Positions 26,240-39,500 of a stretch of 64,000 nucleotides of DNA are shown in pieces. The DNA comes from Osmia lignaria lignaria. Lineage: Eukaryota > Arthropoda > Insecta > Hymenoptera > Megachilidae. The position numbers and the translations under genes were made by a program. Within the stretch, counting starts at the first letter, position 1, and each line of letters opens with the position of its first letter. The notes beneath the pieces were generated by a model, which was not told the DNA's origin, ran no database searches, and saw nothing but the letters and a program-made list of their open reading frames with translations. The DNA is taken from positions 6,882,001 through 6,946,000 of the forward strand of contig NC_135036.1 in the NCBI RefSeq assembly GCF_051020975.1, written 5' to 3'.

Positions 26240-26425
26240 TGCATCGATGCATTTGAAAAATGCAATTGCACTTTTCCTGTATGTGTCGTATAAATTGATT
26301 AATTTATTGAAATAATAAATTGGAATATGAATTGGAAAATGGAATATGAATACACCTTGGATTTTAAAACCTCATAGAAAAGAAATATAGAGGATTCAAA
26401 GTGCAACGATGCACCTTTGTTGCAA
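26240..26425. repeat. TGCA-rich inverted-repeat element, copy 1
   Basis: The left side carries GTGCATCGATGCATTTG and AATGCAATTGCACTTTTC. The right side carries AAAGTGCAACGATGCACC and TTGTTGCAATT. The two are inverted relative to each other. Similar TGCA-rich sequence occurs at 41397-41462 and 44686-44885. Confidence 0.5.
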
Positions 26426-27129
26426 TTATGATTACTATCTTTTATTGATAATTATATCAATAATTATAGAAAATAACGAAGGTGAAAAATATATTATTAA
26501 TGAAGGGTCTGAAAAGTGGATTATTACAATGAAATTCCAAGAACGAATTACAGAAGAATATTTTCTATTTAATGTATACAGATCGAAGATATAAAATGTT
26601 TGATAGACAATAGACAGCAGTAACGATTAATGTTTAATATTCAAATGTGTATTTGAATAAACATTGGCCATCTTCTTCATTAATTAATTCTTGAACAAGA
26701 GAATTCATTTCCTCGCACTATTCGCTTTTCTCAGCTGTTTATAAACATATGTAAGATCAATATTCTCGATTGAATCAAAGATGGCGCACACGATAAATAA
26801 ATTATTAGTTGCATATTAAGAAAAATAGTTTCAATTCTGCATGATCTTTGACTCAATCCTGCGAGCCACTTTTCACAATAGCAATAACTACATTGAACGT
26901 TGAAGAAGTAGAGAAATAGATTAAGGCAGATTCAATTGTTGCTTGAAATCAATTTATATACAGGTATTAGTATTCTTTAGAAAGGGTTCTGAACTTACGA
27001 CAGTTAATAATTGTTATTCAATAATAATTTTAGACCACGCTGTTCTCAGAAGTTTTATTAAAGTAAGGTACGATAATTAAATTTATTTCTTACGAGATAA
27101 GAAGTGTCAGATATTCCTTTTTTTTACTA

Positions 27130-27370
27130 TAAAACCATTAGATAATAGATGGTGACCGAATTAAAATTTTGGGGGCCCGGAACTACAAACCTTCGAGGGC
27201 CTCCTTGTTTGATAAATTTCGTTCAAAGAACGAAACGTATTCTAAAATAAATTTAATAAAAATTAATTCAGAGTAAATGGAAGGCTTAAAATGAGGCTTT
27301 TGGAAAATGGAGCTCTTGGAAAATGGGGCCAATGGAAAGTGGGAGTGGTTGAAAACCCTCTTAAAACTCC
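27130..27370 (+). repeat. Dispersed repeat family R1, diverged copy
   Basis: GGGGGCCCGG, then CTTCGAGGGCCTCC, TTTGATAAATTTCGTT and a run of AAAATGGAGC-like repeats. The order of G/C-rich start, A-rich middle and G-rich end resembles 15800-15976 and the reverse of 61240-61440, but similarity is weaker. Confidence 0.4.
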
Positions 27371-27880
27371 CTTTAATTCGGCACTATACTAACGTGACAA
27401 AAAGTTGCAAGTTACAACAGATAAGTGACATAAATCACCATAATTACTCTATGATTATGCCGATTCTTTACTTCTTCTAGTTTAGAAATTTGCTCTGGAG
27501 ATCAATGAACTTATCGTAACGTTTTGTACCAGCGTAAATTATCCCATTGAAAATTTCTCGACAATTGTACATCTATAGCTCCACATTAAACGGTGGATAC
27601 TTAATTAACATTTACTCACAACCAGCTGATGATTTGTGATCGATATTATTCTGCTTAAGTTAACTATGTTAAAGGAACATCATTGCACACCATCAATTTA
27701 CAATTATACACGATTTCGTTCATAATCACATGCATCCACCCACAATCTGTAACATCTCCGTTAATGATAATTATTAATTAGATTCTTTTATCTATATTTT
27801 CAAACGTAACTGCATACACGTATTGGATATAAATTAATTTCTTAATATAATACGTATGATCGTTTGAAATTTATTTATAA

Positions 27881-27955
27881 TATCGTCAAAATTAGGATTT
27901 TCAGAATTTCTGTTTTCCTTACACCCTATTTTCCCTAGGGAAAGCTGAGTTAATT
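27881..27955 (+). repeat. Dispersed repeat family R2, copy 2
   Basis: ATATCGTCAAAATTAGGATT followed by TTCAGAATTTCTG, then ATTTTCCCTAGGGAAAGC. It is in the same order as the copy at 31918. Confidence 0.75.
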
Positions 27956-27999
27956 CCCAAGTGTACATTCGTTTAATTTATTTTTCTGCTTTTTTAATT

Positions 28000-30900
28000 C
28001 AAATATGAAGAAACCCGACGTTTTCTAGATTAAAGCGAGTTTCATTATTTTATAAAAATATTTTAAATAAAACATTGCCAGTTGTCATTTTAAGATAACT
28101 TTTACTCTAATTTAATAATTAAATTTGAAAAAATTTAATAATTCATTGATTGCATGTTGACACTCAATATTTGGAAATAAATTAAAACATTTCTGAAATT
28201 TACACACAAATTAACTCATTAACTTTTATAATAAATGTTCTGTAAATAGAAAAACAAAAATATCATTCAAGTTTTGTTCTATTTCTAAGTATTTCTAAAT
28301 ACTATTTGTTGCTATTCCACTGTTCATCGCAGCATTGAATTAAAAATTCATATATCACCGAAAGTTTTAATTTCTTTAAGTAGAACAAACCATCCCATTC
28401 TATGTTATAATTATCGTTCCTCTTCGCAGGAGAAAACAAAAATGCAGTTTAAACGCTTCTTCTCTTTTTATTCAACTTTAATGAATGCATATGATGTACG
28501 TAACCGACTTTGATCGTTATATTCCTTTCACGAAGCATCGAAGCTATTTTTTAAATGGAACGTGATTTTTTCCATTACCGTGAAAGCTAGCAGTGCAAAT
28601 CGCAATAAATTCAACGACCTAAATTGAAGTACCATCCTGATGAAATATTCTCGAGTTACGACGATTCAAGATATTAAAAGCAAATCGCATGTTGCATAGA
28701 TTTCAGGCTTTCCATATTTTATGAAATATATGCGTTGACCGTTCCGCTGTTATAGCTTTTCATCCTTTCTTTCAAAGAAAATAATACACTTTCGTGTTTA
28801 ACGACCTCCCATGTAAATATTCATGTAAACGTTATTATTGCGAAAAAGTGATAAGTGATTCAAGATCTAACATTAAGCTAACGTTTCTTAGACACTCTCG
28901 TACTAATGTAACATTTTTCTTTTTAAATACACCATAATCATTTATATTGATTTAAATAGACTGATTTTTCTTCTTACTCAATTTTACAACAATGATGTTC
29001 AATCATTTTTATCATTGCTCAACACTTGCTCTATGGAATCTATCGATAACAACAATAATTAACTACCAGTGCCTAAATTATCATATGCTCTACATCCGTC
29101 TAGATTTGTTTATGGGTGTGCTGATGAAGATACTACATATGTACAGAAATATGTGTCACGTATGCTGATATAACAAACATGAACTACAGTGTGCAAATAC
29201 GTGTGGATTTTAATGGAAACAAAATGTCGTATATCTGTGGATGAATAATTTTAACTAAAAGCAAGTAATTGACACACTGCAAATATCATTTTTATACATA
29301 TTATAGCAGAAAATATTCTTCTATTCTGGTTATGCGAAATTTATACACTTTGAGTTATAGTAACATTGTATTTACAGTTTCAAAATAAAATTGGCACATT
29401 AGTTAACGATGATAAACTTCGGGAATAGATTGTCTTTCGATGGAATAAAGGATCTTTTTATTTAAATTTATTATATTCGTATTCTTAGTGATAGTGATAG
29501 TTTTTCAAATATAGAATTTGATATCTTTACTAGATTGTTAAATAAAAGTGGTAATGATATGTTTTGTTAAATTATTTGAATATTAATTTATGAGAAATTT
29601 TCCAAAATTGTTGTTCACTTGATAGAAGCTCCAGGTACTATTAGAATATTTTATTGTTGAAATATTGTTGAAATATAGAAAGTTTAGAGGAAAATAATTT
29701 CTGATGCAAATTGGATTAACAAACAAATTGAAGATTTTTTCAAGTAAAACATGGAATGATGTTAATTGATGAAATATCAATTTCACTTTAAATTGATTCA
29801 AAATAATAAAGAGAAATGATATTATTGGATGTATAATAGATATTTTTATACAATTTTAGACTTTTATCATGCGCATGTATACATCAATATTCGTAATTAA
29901 TAGCTTATTGATCAGAGATGCCAATTGACACGTCAGTTAAGTTAGGTATTGATTAGACTTCAATTTGTGATAAAATATTCTCATGAAATATTAAGCATAA
30001 GTTTAATATAATGATTCCCGATTGAATTTGGGACTAAGCGTCGTTAATAATACAGTAATTATTTAATTAATAATGTGATTAGAGAAAATAGCATTGCAAA
30101 ATAGGATTGAACCATTTTTTTTAATTTAATCCACGAAGTATTAATTCATTTCGACCTGTTTCACCATCGACAAATATATCTGCATATCTATTTTCAAACA
30201 CCTAATCAGATCAATGAATTCCTTTTTTATTCAATCAGGATATTTATCACCGACGAAATTGAAATTTATGCATGGTTTTCAGATCACGCAGATTATAGTC
30301 CGTTCGACTTTTAATAACATTTAGCACTTAGTATTTGCTTAGTATTTAAAATAACTACTTTTCTTCCATCACAGATATTTATACAAGTAGATTACAGTCT
30401 AGATACTTTATGACGAACAGAAAAACCACGACTAATTTTCAGATTTACATTTTTTTCTAGATAAGTGGCTCGCAAAGATCAATTTTAAAATTTTCATACT
30501 TCGTTTCATTTTCATTTTTTTCCCAATATGTGCAGAATCAATGTAAAAACAAAATAACAGAACTTTATGAAATAATAATTAAAATAAATAACATATGATA
30601 ATTTTGCCATCGAATGGAAATTATTGCAATAAAAAGCTAATATTCGATTTGCTACGTAACACGATTAAAATTATTTTACATTATTCTACTGTTAGATAAA
30701 AAAGCTACAAGGGTCGTAGGTTATTCCCTCGGTTGATTGAAGCTCATTACAATCATTATCTTCAAATGAAACAAAGTCTTTCACGGAGGTGTTACTCTAT
30801 ACCTTTGGCTAATGATTCTTATAAGATAGAAGAGAAGACACTATCCTCTGTTCTTAATTTTTCAAGTACTATATATCTCAATCTGATAATCACTTTCTCG

Positions 30901-31917
30901 TTAAATTCATCATTGCATGATAAGAAATTCAATTCTAAATTGATAACTTCTCCTTTTCTTTATCTTTGATTCAGCAATTTACTATAACTCGAACACTTTT
31001 CTGTTTGAATAAACGAAAATAACAGAATAATCGATGTAAATGTCCAATTGTCAAAATTATTATTTAACAACGATACTTAAGGTATCACGATTTAAAAGTT
31101 AGATACGTATTTATTGATATGCTTGAAGGTAAACTTTCCACGTGTCAAATTAAATGAAAAATATGCAAATTGATTATTTGTACTTGCGTTATTATCGATA
31201 AATTCTTTACACGTACTTCTGGGATAAATAAATAAACGAGCTTATGCATTACTATAACATAGACAAATATTTTGTACATTTCGGTAAAAATTCTGTGCAT
31301 TAGAGGAGAAAAGAAAAATTCCGGTCAGTCCATGAATAAAAAAGGTTGACTCAAGGCAATATCAAGTCATTAAGCTATTGATTGTCAAATACAATCTTCG
31401 ATTTTTCACCTAATCATCCTCTCTAGTATTATATTTTAAATATCAATTTTTCATTTGAACTCTCGTGGTTTCAAATAGTAATACTGCTCGATTGAGCTAT
31501 GCTAAATAAAAATCCATACTCGAAAATCTCTCAGGTTCTTTTTTTCCTTCCATAATCTCCACCCCCTTTAAATAGATCGTATTTTTTTTACAGTGTTATT
31601 GACAGCGTCCATCGGTTTAACGTCGTCTCTGGACGATGTATACATTTTGATAACTGCAATAACTGTAATATAACAAAATAAACAAGAATGTATCACGTGC
31701 AAATCCATCGGAATATAGGACAATTCAATATTGTATCACGATCCCGCGTTCCTATAGAAATAATCTCGATTCCAATTGAAAAGATTTCTAATAACATTAT
31801 AATATACAGGCTGTACCAAAATATGTGTACATAATTTTAGTAGTCGATTTAAGACACATAAATTTTATAGTATTTAATAATTGAAAATAGTATTATTTTG
31901 TTTCTAAATCATTTTTA
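28000..31917. other. Noncoding stretch, nothing identified
   Basis: Strongly AT-rich with only short frames (29583-29801, 30733-30969) that look random. No repeats, RNA genes or exons could be named. Confidence 0.45.
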
Positions 31918-31997
31918 ATATTAATATCGTCAAAATTAAGATTTTGAAAATTCTTGCTTCTCCTGTAACGTCATTTTCCCTAGAGAAGCCTACTATG
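31918..31997 (+). repeat. Dispersed repeat family R2, copy 3
   Basis: AATATCGTCAAAATTAAGAT, then CATTTTCCCTAGAGAAGCCT. The downstream part (AGAAGCCTACTATGCTATAT) also resembles 48001-48040, so a fourth fragment may lie there. Confidence 0.75.
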
Positions 31998-32379
31998 CTA
32001 TATACTGTACGATCTAATTTGATGCCTTAATTTTTTAATTGTTGATTCATTTGTGTAAAATAATTAATCGTCGTTATTAAAGATTTATCATTATTTCAAA
32101 TTCATTTAAAATAATAATTTAAAATATTATGATACACCCTGTATATTTTCTAAGCAAAATCCATTTTGAAATATCTGATTAATTTGTGTATATTAATACT
32201 CTGGTTGTAAGAAAACATAAAAAATTAAAAATTAATATGTATAATTGCTAAATGAGAAAATTCTAAATTTTAAAGAAATGTGGAAATATCAAGCTGTCCT
32301 AATATTTTCTTATTTCAAAATAGACCGTACTTAAAGAAACACATCTCTTATATGTCAATTTCAGGTATTTTCTTTTCTT

Positions 32380-32700
32380 TTCAAAGAAACTCAACTACGT
32401 GTCCCGTGGATTCGACGTAAATGTACATTGAAATTCACGAGTTTGAGATACAGAAAGACGGACGTTACTGCGTACGACGAGCGGGAGTGGACAGAAATGG
32501 ACGGGGTTTTAAAAATGCATCGGCTCCAGTCCGGCACAAAACGATCTCGTTTCATTACTATTCGCAAGGGAGAAAACATGGGACGTCTACTTTCGAATAA
32601 CCTCGAGGAAATATAGGATACACCCTCGTCTCAGATCCGGCTGTGGATTTACAATTTTCAGTGAAACATCAATCGATCTCATACTTGCGATCAAAGAACG
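32380..32700. other. GC-richer block downstream of RasGRF, unidentified
   Basis: A block of about 300 bp with a 62-codon frame on each strand (32428-32616 on +, 32391-32579 on -) and no recognisable domain. It lies about 700 bp past the RasGRF stop codon, so it might belong to a 3' untranslated region or a separate transcript. Nothing decides between these. Confidence 0.3.
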
Positions 32701-33340
32701 AGGATCATGTTTTGTAAAATCCGTAAAGAATCAACATTGAGGTTAAAAATTTGAACTCTTCTTACTATGACTACCGTATGTTGGCGTATCTTTCACGGTA
32801 CCAGGTAAACGAGACGATCTTTTTTTTTTTTCATATACTACTATTCGTAGAAAGATTAAATCGCATTTTAGACCTCTAAAACAGACCTGGACAACTCGAT
32901 CACCCTTGGGGCAGCTTAACTATGTCTGAAAGGGCAATAACTATCAGTAGCAGAGTTGGGCATTATTCGTATAACAAAATAAAAATTTCTATTTTAAATT
33001 GTTATATGAAAATTTCCATTGCAAGCTTTCTTTTTTGAAATGTCACCCCTTTGCACTAATAATAGTGAAAGGATTAAATAAATCGAAATAAATATGCCCA
33101 TCTCTAATTAGAGAATAGAAAAAAAAATTAGAGATAGTCTTTTTACCATTCTTTAATTATCCTGTCTTCCAGCTGGATCAGAAGGTCAAAGTACTGGGTC
33201 CAGTTGACCAGGCCTGGTTCTAAAGGTTACTCGTTTCTCTCAACGACGAGATGTTTAACAATCAATATGGATCTTTTCATTTAATTCTAAAATCTAGCTG
33301 AAGAATAAGATAATTATTTGAAGTAACTTGACACTTAGAT

Positions 33341-33559
33341 TCACTTTGTTGACGCGTGGCTTGCAGAGGGTGGCAAATTAATCAATGCTGAACTACTTAG
33401 CCTGGATGTTCTCGGCTCGATCTCCAAGGACATCCGATACAAATCTTTCTCGTTCAGAAGCAACGATGGGTCCAGCAAGTAGTTCGTTACCTTTGTTATC
33501 AATTCGATCTTGTACGGCGTTTGTTGGAAATGCCGTATTTCGCGAATCACGTGAGCGAT
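33341..33559 (-). CDS. RasGRF: RasGRF last coding exon, C-terminus and stop
   Basis: Encodes HVIREIRHFQQTPYKIEL, YLLDPSLLLNEKDLYRMSLE and IEPR, matching the vertebrate C-terminus. It continues for about 20 more residues (SSALINLPPSASHASTK) before TGA. Acceptor TTATTTCAG, phase 0. ATTAAA-type hexamers occur on the minus strand near 33280-33285 and about 33153, possible but unproven polyadenylation signals. Confidence 0.97.
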   Translation of the reverse strand: MAHVIREIRHFQQTPYKIELITKVTNYLLDPSLLLNEKDLYRMSLEIEPRTSRLSSSALINLPPSASHASTK

Positions 33560-36500
33560 CTGAAATAAAAGATCATTTATTTAAAATTCTTCCCAAAACA
33601 GTTCTCCAAATTTCAGGAATTTCAAGCTGATTGAAATAATTCCAAGTATCGGGTACCCGAAATTTTCGGGGGCTGGTGTTTCTCTAAAAATGACATACCA
33701 TTCGCATTTTTGAAAAATTCAAAAGGCCGTCCTCAGTCATGGTTGGTGTACCCTCTTCTATAAAAGAAAGATCGGTTAGATATAGTCCTAAATAAGGGAT
33801 GCAAGGAGGGTCGCATCGATGCAAGGCATCTCTTAAATTTCGGAAACGTCCATCCGACGACACGATCGTCTGAAGTCTTTCGATTGTCTGCTTCGTCTGT
33901 AAAATAATTACATTTTATCATTTTATTATTATATACATAATTTTATTATTTTCTATATTTATTGAGATACTTGAAGGTATTTTCCAAGTGTTCGATTTAA
34001 AAGCTGTTGAAAAGAACGAATTATTTATTGAAAATTCACCGTTTTAGAAACTTTCTCCCACGTCTTTTTCAATCTAAAGACACTGCTGTTCGTGAAAGCT
34101 GCACATATTTGAAGTACCCCGTTATAGTTGTGCAAAACTCTACTGATATCTGCGACTGCTGTCCATTTTTCAATCGCTGCAACTCTTGCAGACATATTGG
34201 AACGGCGAATAATTTCCGAAACCACCAATTGCGAGACTTCGTTGAATCTTTTTGTCATCAGAAGTATATGGGGTGCGCGGACAGCCTTGTCCGTTTTCAT
34301 CCATGCTTGGCCAAGGAATTCCCTGAAACATAAAAAATAAAAAGTCAGTATCTATTCTAAAAAAAATCGGTTATTGTTATCTGTGAAAAATGGTGTAGGA
34401 AAAAATATATGTTTGAGAAAAAACATTTTGCAAACGAATTCTACTTTACTCACTCGCTGGAAATGGACACGAAAATCTTATGATCCAAATATGTCATTTG
34501 TTCGGCGATTTCTAACGCAGACAATGTTTCAATACTTTCCTTAGTTTGCACCTGAAATCATATCAGATGATTATTATTTCAAAATTTCATAAATAATATC
34601 TAATACTATATAAATTTGTTAATAATCTTATTATTATAAGAAATATTATTAAAATAAATTTTTACATCTATCTAGCCTTGAAAACTTGAAATAAATAGAT
34701 ATTGTCTGCTTTTCTAATTCATATTAATTAGAAAAAAATTAAATAAAATTTCTTATATTTTTTATATACATACAGTTGGAGGAGTTAACAGTCTCTTAAG
34801 ATCCACTTTGTTGCTTTCTGGTTCTTCCTTGGTGATCAACCTAAGAAGTTGGCTCGCAGCTTTGTGTTCAGCTGGTAACAAATTAGGGCAGTAAATGATA
34901 TCCTCCAAAAATTCTATCGTCAGATTCTTCAATTTTTGATCAGACTCGAAATCTTGAGCATGTTTCGAGACCCAATGCCTCAAAACATTTAACACCCGCA
35001 TAGTGGCTGCAGTTGACATGACTGATTCCTTTCGTCTGTTTTTGTCACGACAAGAACCGCACCGATTGTTTCCATCTATCCCTTTGTCTGGAGGGTTGCT
35101 TGACGCAGACGTTGCAATTGCAAATGCAGTTGCAGCCGTCGATGTGCTGCTCCTATTATTTAGAAGAAAATATTTGTTACTTTCAAGATTATTCATTTTT
35201 TAGGTGATAATATTTGAGTATGTGACAATCGTTCAGATTTTTCTTACGTTTTTTAATTAAATTATTATTAATGCTAGAAATCCTAAGGAATTGAAAGATT
35301 TGAGACCTGTTTAATATGTTAACAAAGGGTCAATTGTGACCCAAACGTATGAAATGTATACAAGGATATTTCGACTGACATTATGCTATCTAAAGAAAAA
35401 ATTTAAGTTAACTTTGAAAAATTAAAAATTATAAAATTTTAGTTTTCTTCCCTTTTTATTAACTAATTAATTTTAAAGGATATCTACCAAACAAATTTTC
35501 GTATTTATGTACTATTTCAAACGTATCCAATTTCGAAGCATGTAACTTTGTTAGAAATTCGAGTATCATACTTCAACGTGTAATAATTCTATTATAACAA
35601 TAGGATAGTTAAAACAGAGCGACCGACATATAATGTTAATAAACTGCGATGATTTAATAGACGTATCGAGCTGTGGTTGAATTATACGTGGAATTGGAAC
35701 AGTAAATTTGAATATTTTAAACAGCTCCTTGGTAATTAATTAAACTGAATTTAGAGTGACAATAATTTAATCATAGTCGAGAACCTTTTCTCTGGTCAAG
35801 CTACGATTATCTATCTTTTTAAAGAGAATAAATTCTCTTTACGTGGATTAGGTTTAGCAGTTCCAGAACGATAGAGAATTAACAATAATGCTTGAGAATT
35901 ATTAAACGACTAAAGGACTAATGCATATTAAATGACTAATTTTGGAACATAGAAAGAGGGACACGAAATTACCTTAAAATAGCACTTACAGAAAATCATT
36001 TTGAAGCCTGAAAGTTGATAAAAATATTTGTATAAACGTTTTATCAACTTTTATATGAATTAGCTGACTTTTCGTTGACCTATACTACTGAAAAATATTA
36101 CTCGTGAGCTATAAATTGCTTTAACAGAGAATCAGCCATTTTGTAATAAGCATATTGAAAAAGCCTTTACACAGCCTTTTTTTATAAACTTTAAACTTTA
36201 AAATGATATACCATAAGTGCTATTTTGCATTACTTTTATGTAATGAAATTAGGTCAGAACTTAACCATTTCGTGTGGAGTGACCTAATACTATTTGTAAT
36301 GTGTTTCATTATTTTAGCATAATTAATTAAATTCAAGTTATTATATCTTACATAACAATGATTATTTAAAAATATTCTTAACGTAAATTATTTTTCTGGA
36401 AATATATAAATTGTTATTAAATTGTTTGTTTCTTTTTCTGCAATTTCTAACAATCAATACATCAAACAGTGGTGGATAATTAAATTGCAATTTCTTAATA

Positions 36501-39500
36501 AAATTATTACTCTTCTATCTACAAACTACGTTGTACATAGAAAAGAATAACTTCTACTTGATTCTATCTCTACTAATCATTCGAAATACGCTGTATCCTG
36601 TGAGATTTTTTCATTTGTAAAATGACAAGACAGTCAAATTTGAAATGATAAGAATTAGTAGAAACACTTTCTATTTCATTATTAATGAGTACCTACATAA
36701 CAATTTAAATTTTACCTCGGACCCTGTAAAGTCTAAAAATATCTAATACCTGGCCTTTTACAAAAACAAAGTTTGCCAACCTCTGCTCTAAGGGATGCAG
36801 CCCTTCGATATTATTTTTAAAAATGGAAAAAATATTTCACCTTTGAAGAGGGCTATTTTGATTTTTAATCAGCCTATTGCGAATGATTTTTTTCATCTAA
36901 ATTTGAACGTACACTAAAGTGCATTTCAGCATCTAATCAACTAACAGAAATATTGACGATGCAAGGGATATATTTATTTATTGCACTAAATCTAACAATA
37001 AGTGGCAAATTCTAACGCGAACGTCAAGTCAAAAGAAGCTTCTAATATATTAAAACTATTTCTATTTCGTTTAGTTCGCCCATGATGCAATGCAATTAAT
37101 AAGAAAGAAAAATTAGTTTATATAAAGCATTTAAAGAAGTACTGTATATGTATGTTACAAGGAGCCAATGCAGATTTATATTGTTAATGAGAAATATTAC
37201 AAAGACAATTATTATTTCAAAAGAATTGTTAAAATACTTCAATAGATAGAAAAAATAGGATATGAAGAAATTATAAAAATACCTTTTGAAGGTTCTGTTT
37301 GCATCTACGTAACAATGATTTGGAAAGATAAGAAGATTCTTTTAATTAATTTAAAAGGGGACATTCATGCATCGGACATGTAAAATGTAATCTCCTTCAT
37401 TTTATTATTATTATCCTTCTACTTAAAGTTATTAAAATTATTATGTACAATTTGCTTTTAACCATTTTTAATAATATTACCTTTCCTTTTATTATTGGTT
37501 TTCATTTTTCTTCTAATTTATAAAATCATCGTCTAACGTTATAAAAAATTTTATAACTTAAAAATTTTCATATCAATCGTGCAACGTAAGTCATTTCAGC
37601 TCATCATCCTCGTTTGAGAACACTAAATATGAAATCTTTTGTATTACATTAATTATACATATATTACACAATAAAATTTAAGAAGTCTCTACGTTATTGT
37701 ACTCAAACGAGTTGTCTGAAATGAATCAGTACAAAACACCAATTAAATGAACAGGTTTATGCAGCACAGGTGATTTTCAGTGAGACCAGAATACAAATTT
37801 AACAGTATACACTAATCCAGTGCAAACAGTAAATGAACAAAGGAATGTATATGTGATTTGGTGAAACATAGCCCGCCATGTGCCACGCAAAGTGATAAGT
37901 TGCACTTTCCCAGAAGCAGAAATGATGATACTTACCAGATAGCTTCAGGTCGAACGCTATAAGTGACACAAAACGACATATGAAATACAATTGCATTAAA
38001 ATAACTAAAATATTATCCAGGATTAAGGAATTAACCTCACGATTCTCTAAAGGAATATTGTATTCGAAATAGCAAATGAACAGCATTGGCGTAATTAGGA
38101 TTTTAGGGTGAACCAGGTACCTTAAAAATTTTGAAACTTTAGAATTCTGGAGTTTTGAAATTATTGACACTGTGGAATTTTGCAATCTTGAAACTGGGAT
38201 TTTGAAGTTTTGGTAATGAAAAATTTTGGAATTCCGAGATTTTGAAAATCTAGAATCCTTGAATCATGAAATCCAGAGATTTTGTAATGTTAAAATATTT
38301 AAGTGATAAAGGGGTGAGTCCTAAGTTTTAGGGAGGCCAGACTCCTACCTAATTACGCCAATGAAGTAGTGTATAATATAAGCATTTTCATTTAGAAAAA
38401 AGAAATGTTACTTGCGAACTGTATTACCGAACGAAAGACTCTTCATTAACATAACAACAAATATAAAATAAAATTCATTTGTAATCAATTTCTTTTTCAA
38501 ACAGATATAATTGTATTTCTTCATCGATATAATTAAAAAGATCTTCAAATGTTATTTTAAAAAATTTCTAAAGAAGGATTTAACTATATTGAATCGAAAC
38601 GAGAGAAAACTAAATGTGATATGTGGAGTGAAATTATAAAATTATGCAATTATATCATAAATGATAGATGATACTTGATAAATAAGGACAGAAAGATACG
38701 AATACCTTTGTCTACGAAAGAAAAGGAAGATTTATTATAGGCGGAAGAAAACACGTAAGATACCGAGACAAAGCACTCATGCGTAAGAAAGTGAAAAATA
38801 CCTTTATTACAATCAACATTCAATAGCGATACCGTGAAACGAAATAGAGATAATTTCTTTTCTCTTCATCTTTGAACAATATAAACGCATGTACAGCTCA
38901 GTTCCTTAATTAATATATTCAAGGCCATATGTTCAACAGAAGCAACGATCCGTCATTTTTTTAACGTAATAATTATTCTACCATTTTGATACATTTTCCT
39001 CGACAATTGCATGCTACCGTTTCCCTTTTAATGAATACACCAAGTGATCCTAAATTTCTCTTTTTTCTTTCTTTTTCAATTATACTTTTCGTATGGTAAT
39101 CATGTATAATCGTCAGGAAATAAAAAACCTCAGATCGATTGACATGCGCACTTTTTAATAATGTGTACAACAATGTATGGATGTAAACACTTAAACACGT
39201 CAGGAATACTGGAACGAACCTTCGATGACTTTGCCGGAAACTGGTTATCACTACTCCAGCTTTACTGGACGCTTGATCGTGCTGGAAATTGCCTTGTTGA
39301 GAAGACATTTCGGTTTCTTGAATCGATCGTCTGCTTGCCCAATAATTCTGTAAAAGTCAATTAATACAGAACATTTGAATATAAACCCCGAGGAAACCTT
39401 GCTGTTTGAAATGTTGAACAGGTGTTTTCTTAAGTACCCCTTCGTGAGTGTTATCCATTTTAACCCTTCCTCGAACTAAGACCCTGCAAATCTCTAATAT

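Larger units (their letters stand above)
35153..39219 (-). other. Long RasGRF intron (about 4.1 kb)
   Basis: Separates the linker exon from the second RasGEF-N exon. It contains an M1 MITE-like element (35960-36280), a hAT-like terminal sequence (36715-36785) and a periodic repeat (38105-38290). A 128-codon minus frame at 37799-38185 is rich in hydrophobic residues but partly overlaps the periodic repeat and is judged spurious. Confidence 0.8.

Noticed and set aside
5029..33340. tRNA or rRNA genes
   Set aside because: No A- and B-box pair with a cloverleaf, and no recognisable rRNA segment, was found by eye. A covariance-model scan would be decisive.
34762..35196. Reading the RasGEF-N exon as an alternative first exon starting with the ATG at 35196
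   Set aside because: The upstream linker exons join it in perfect phase, and the ATG-to-splice-site segment has no family similarity apart from a chance LLNNR.
37799..38185. 128-codon hydrophobic minus-strand frame in the RasGRF intron
   Set aside because: Its N-terminal part is encoded by the 10-bp periodic repeat, and the composition is what AT-rich DNA gives by chance.
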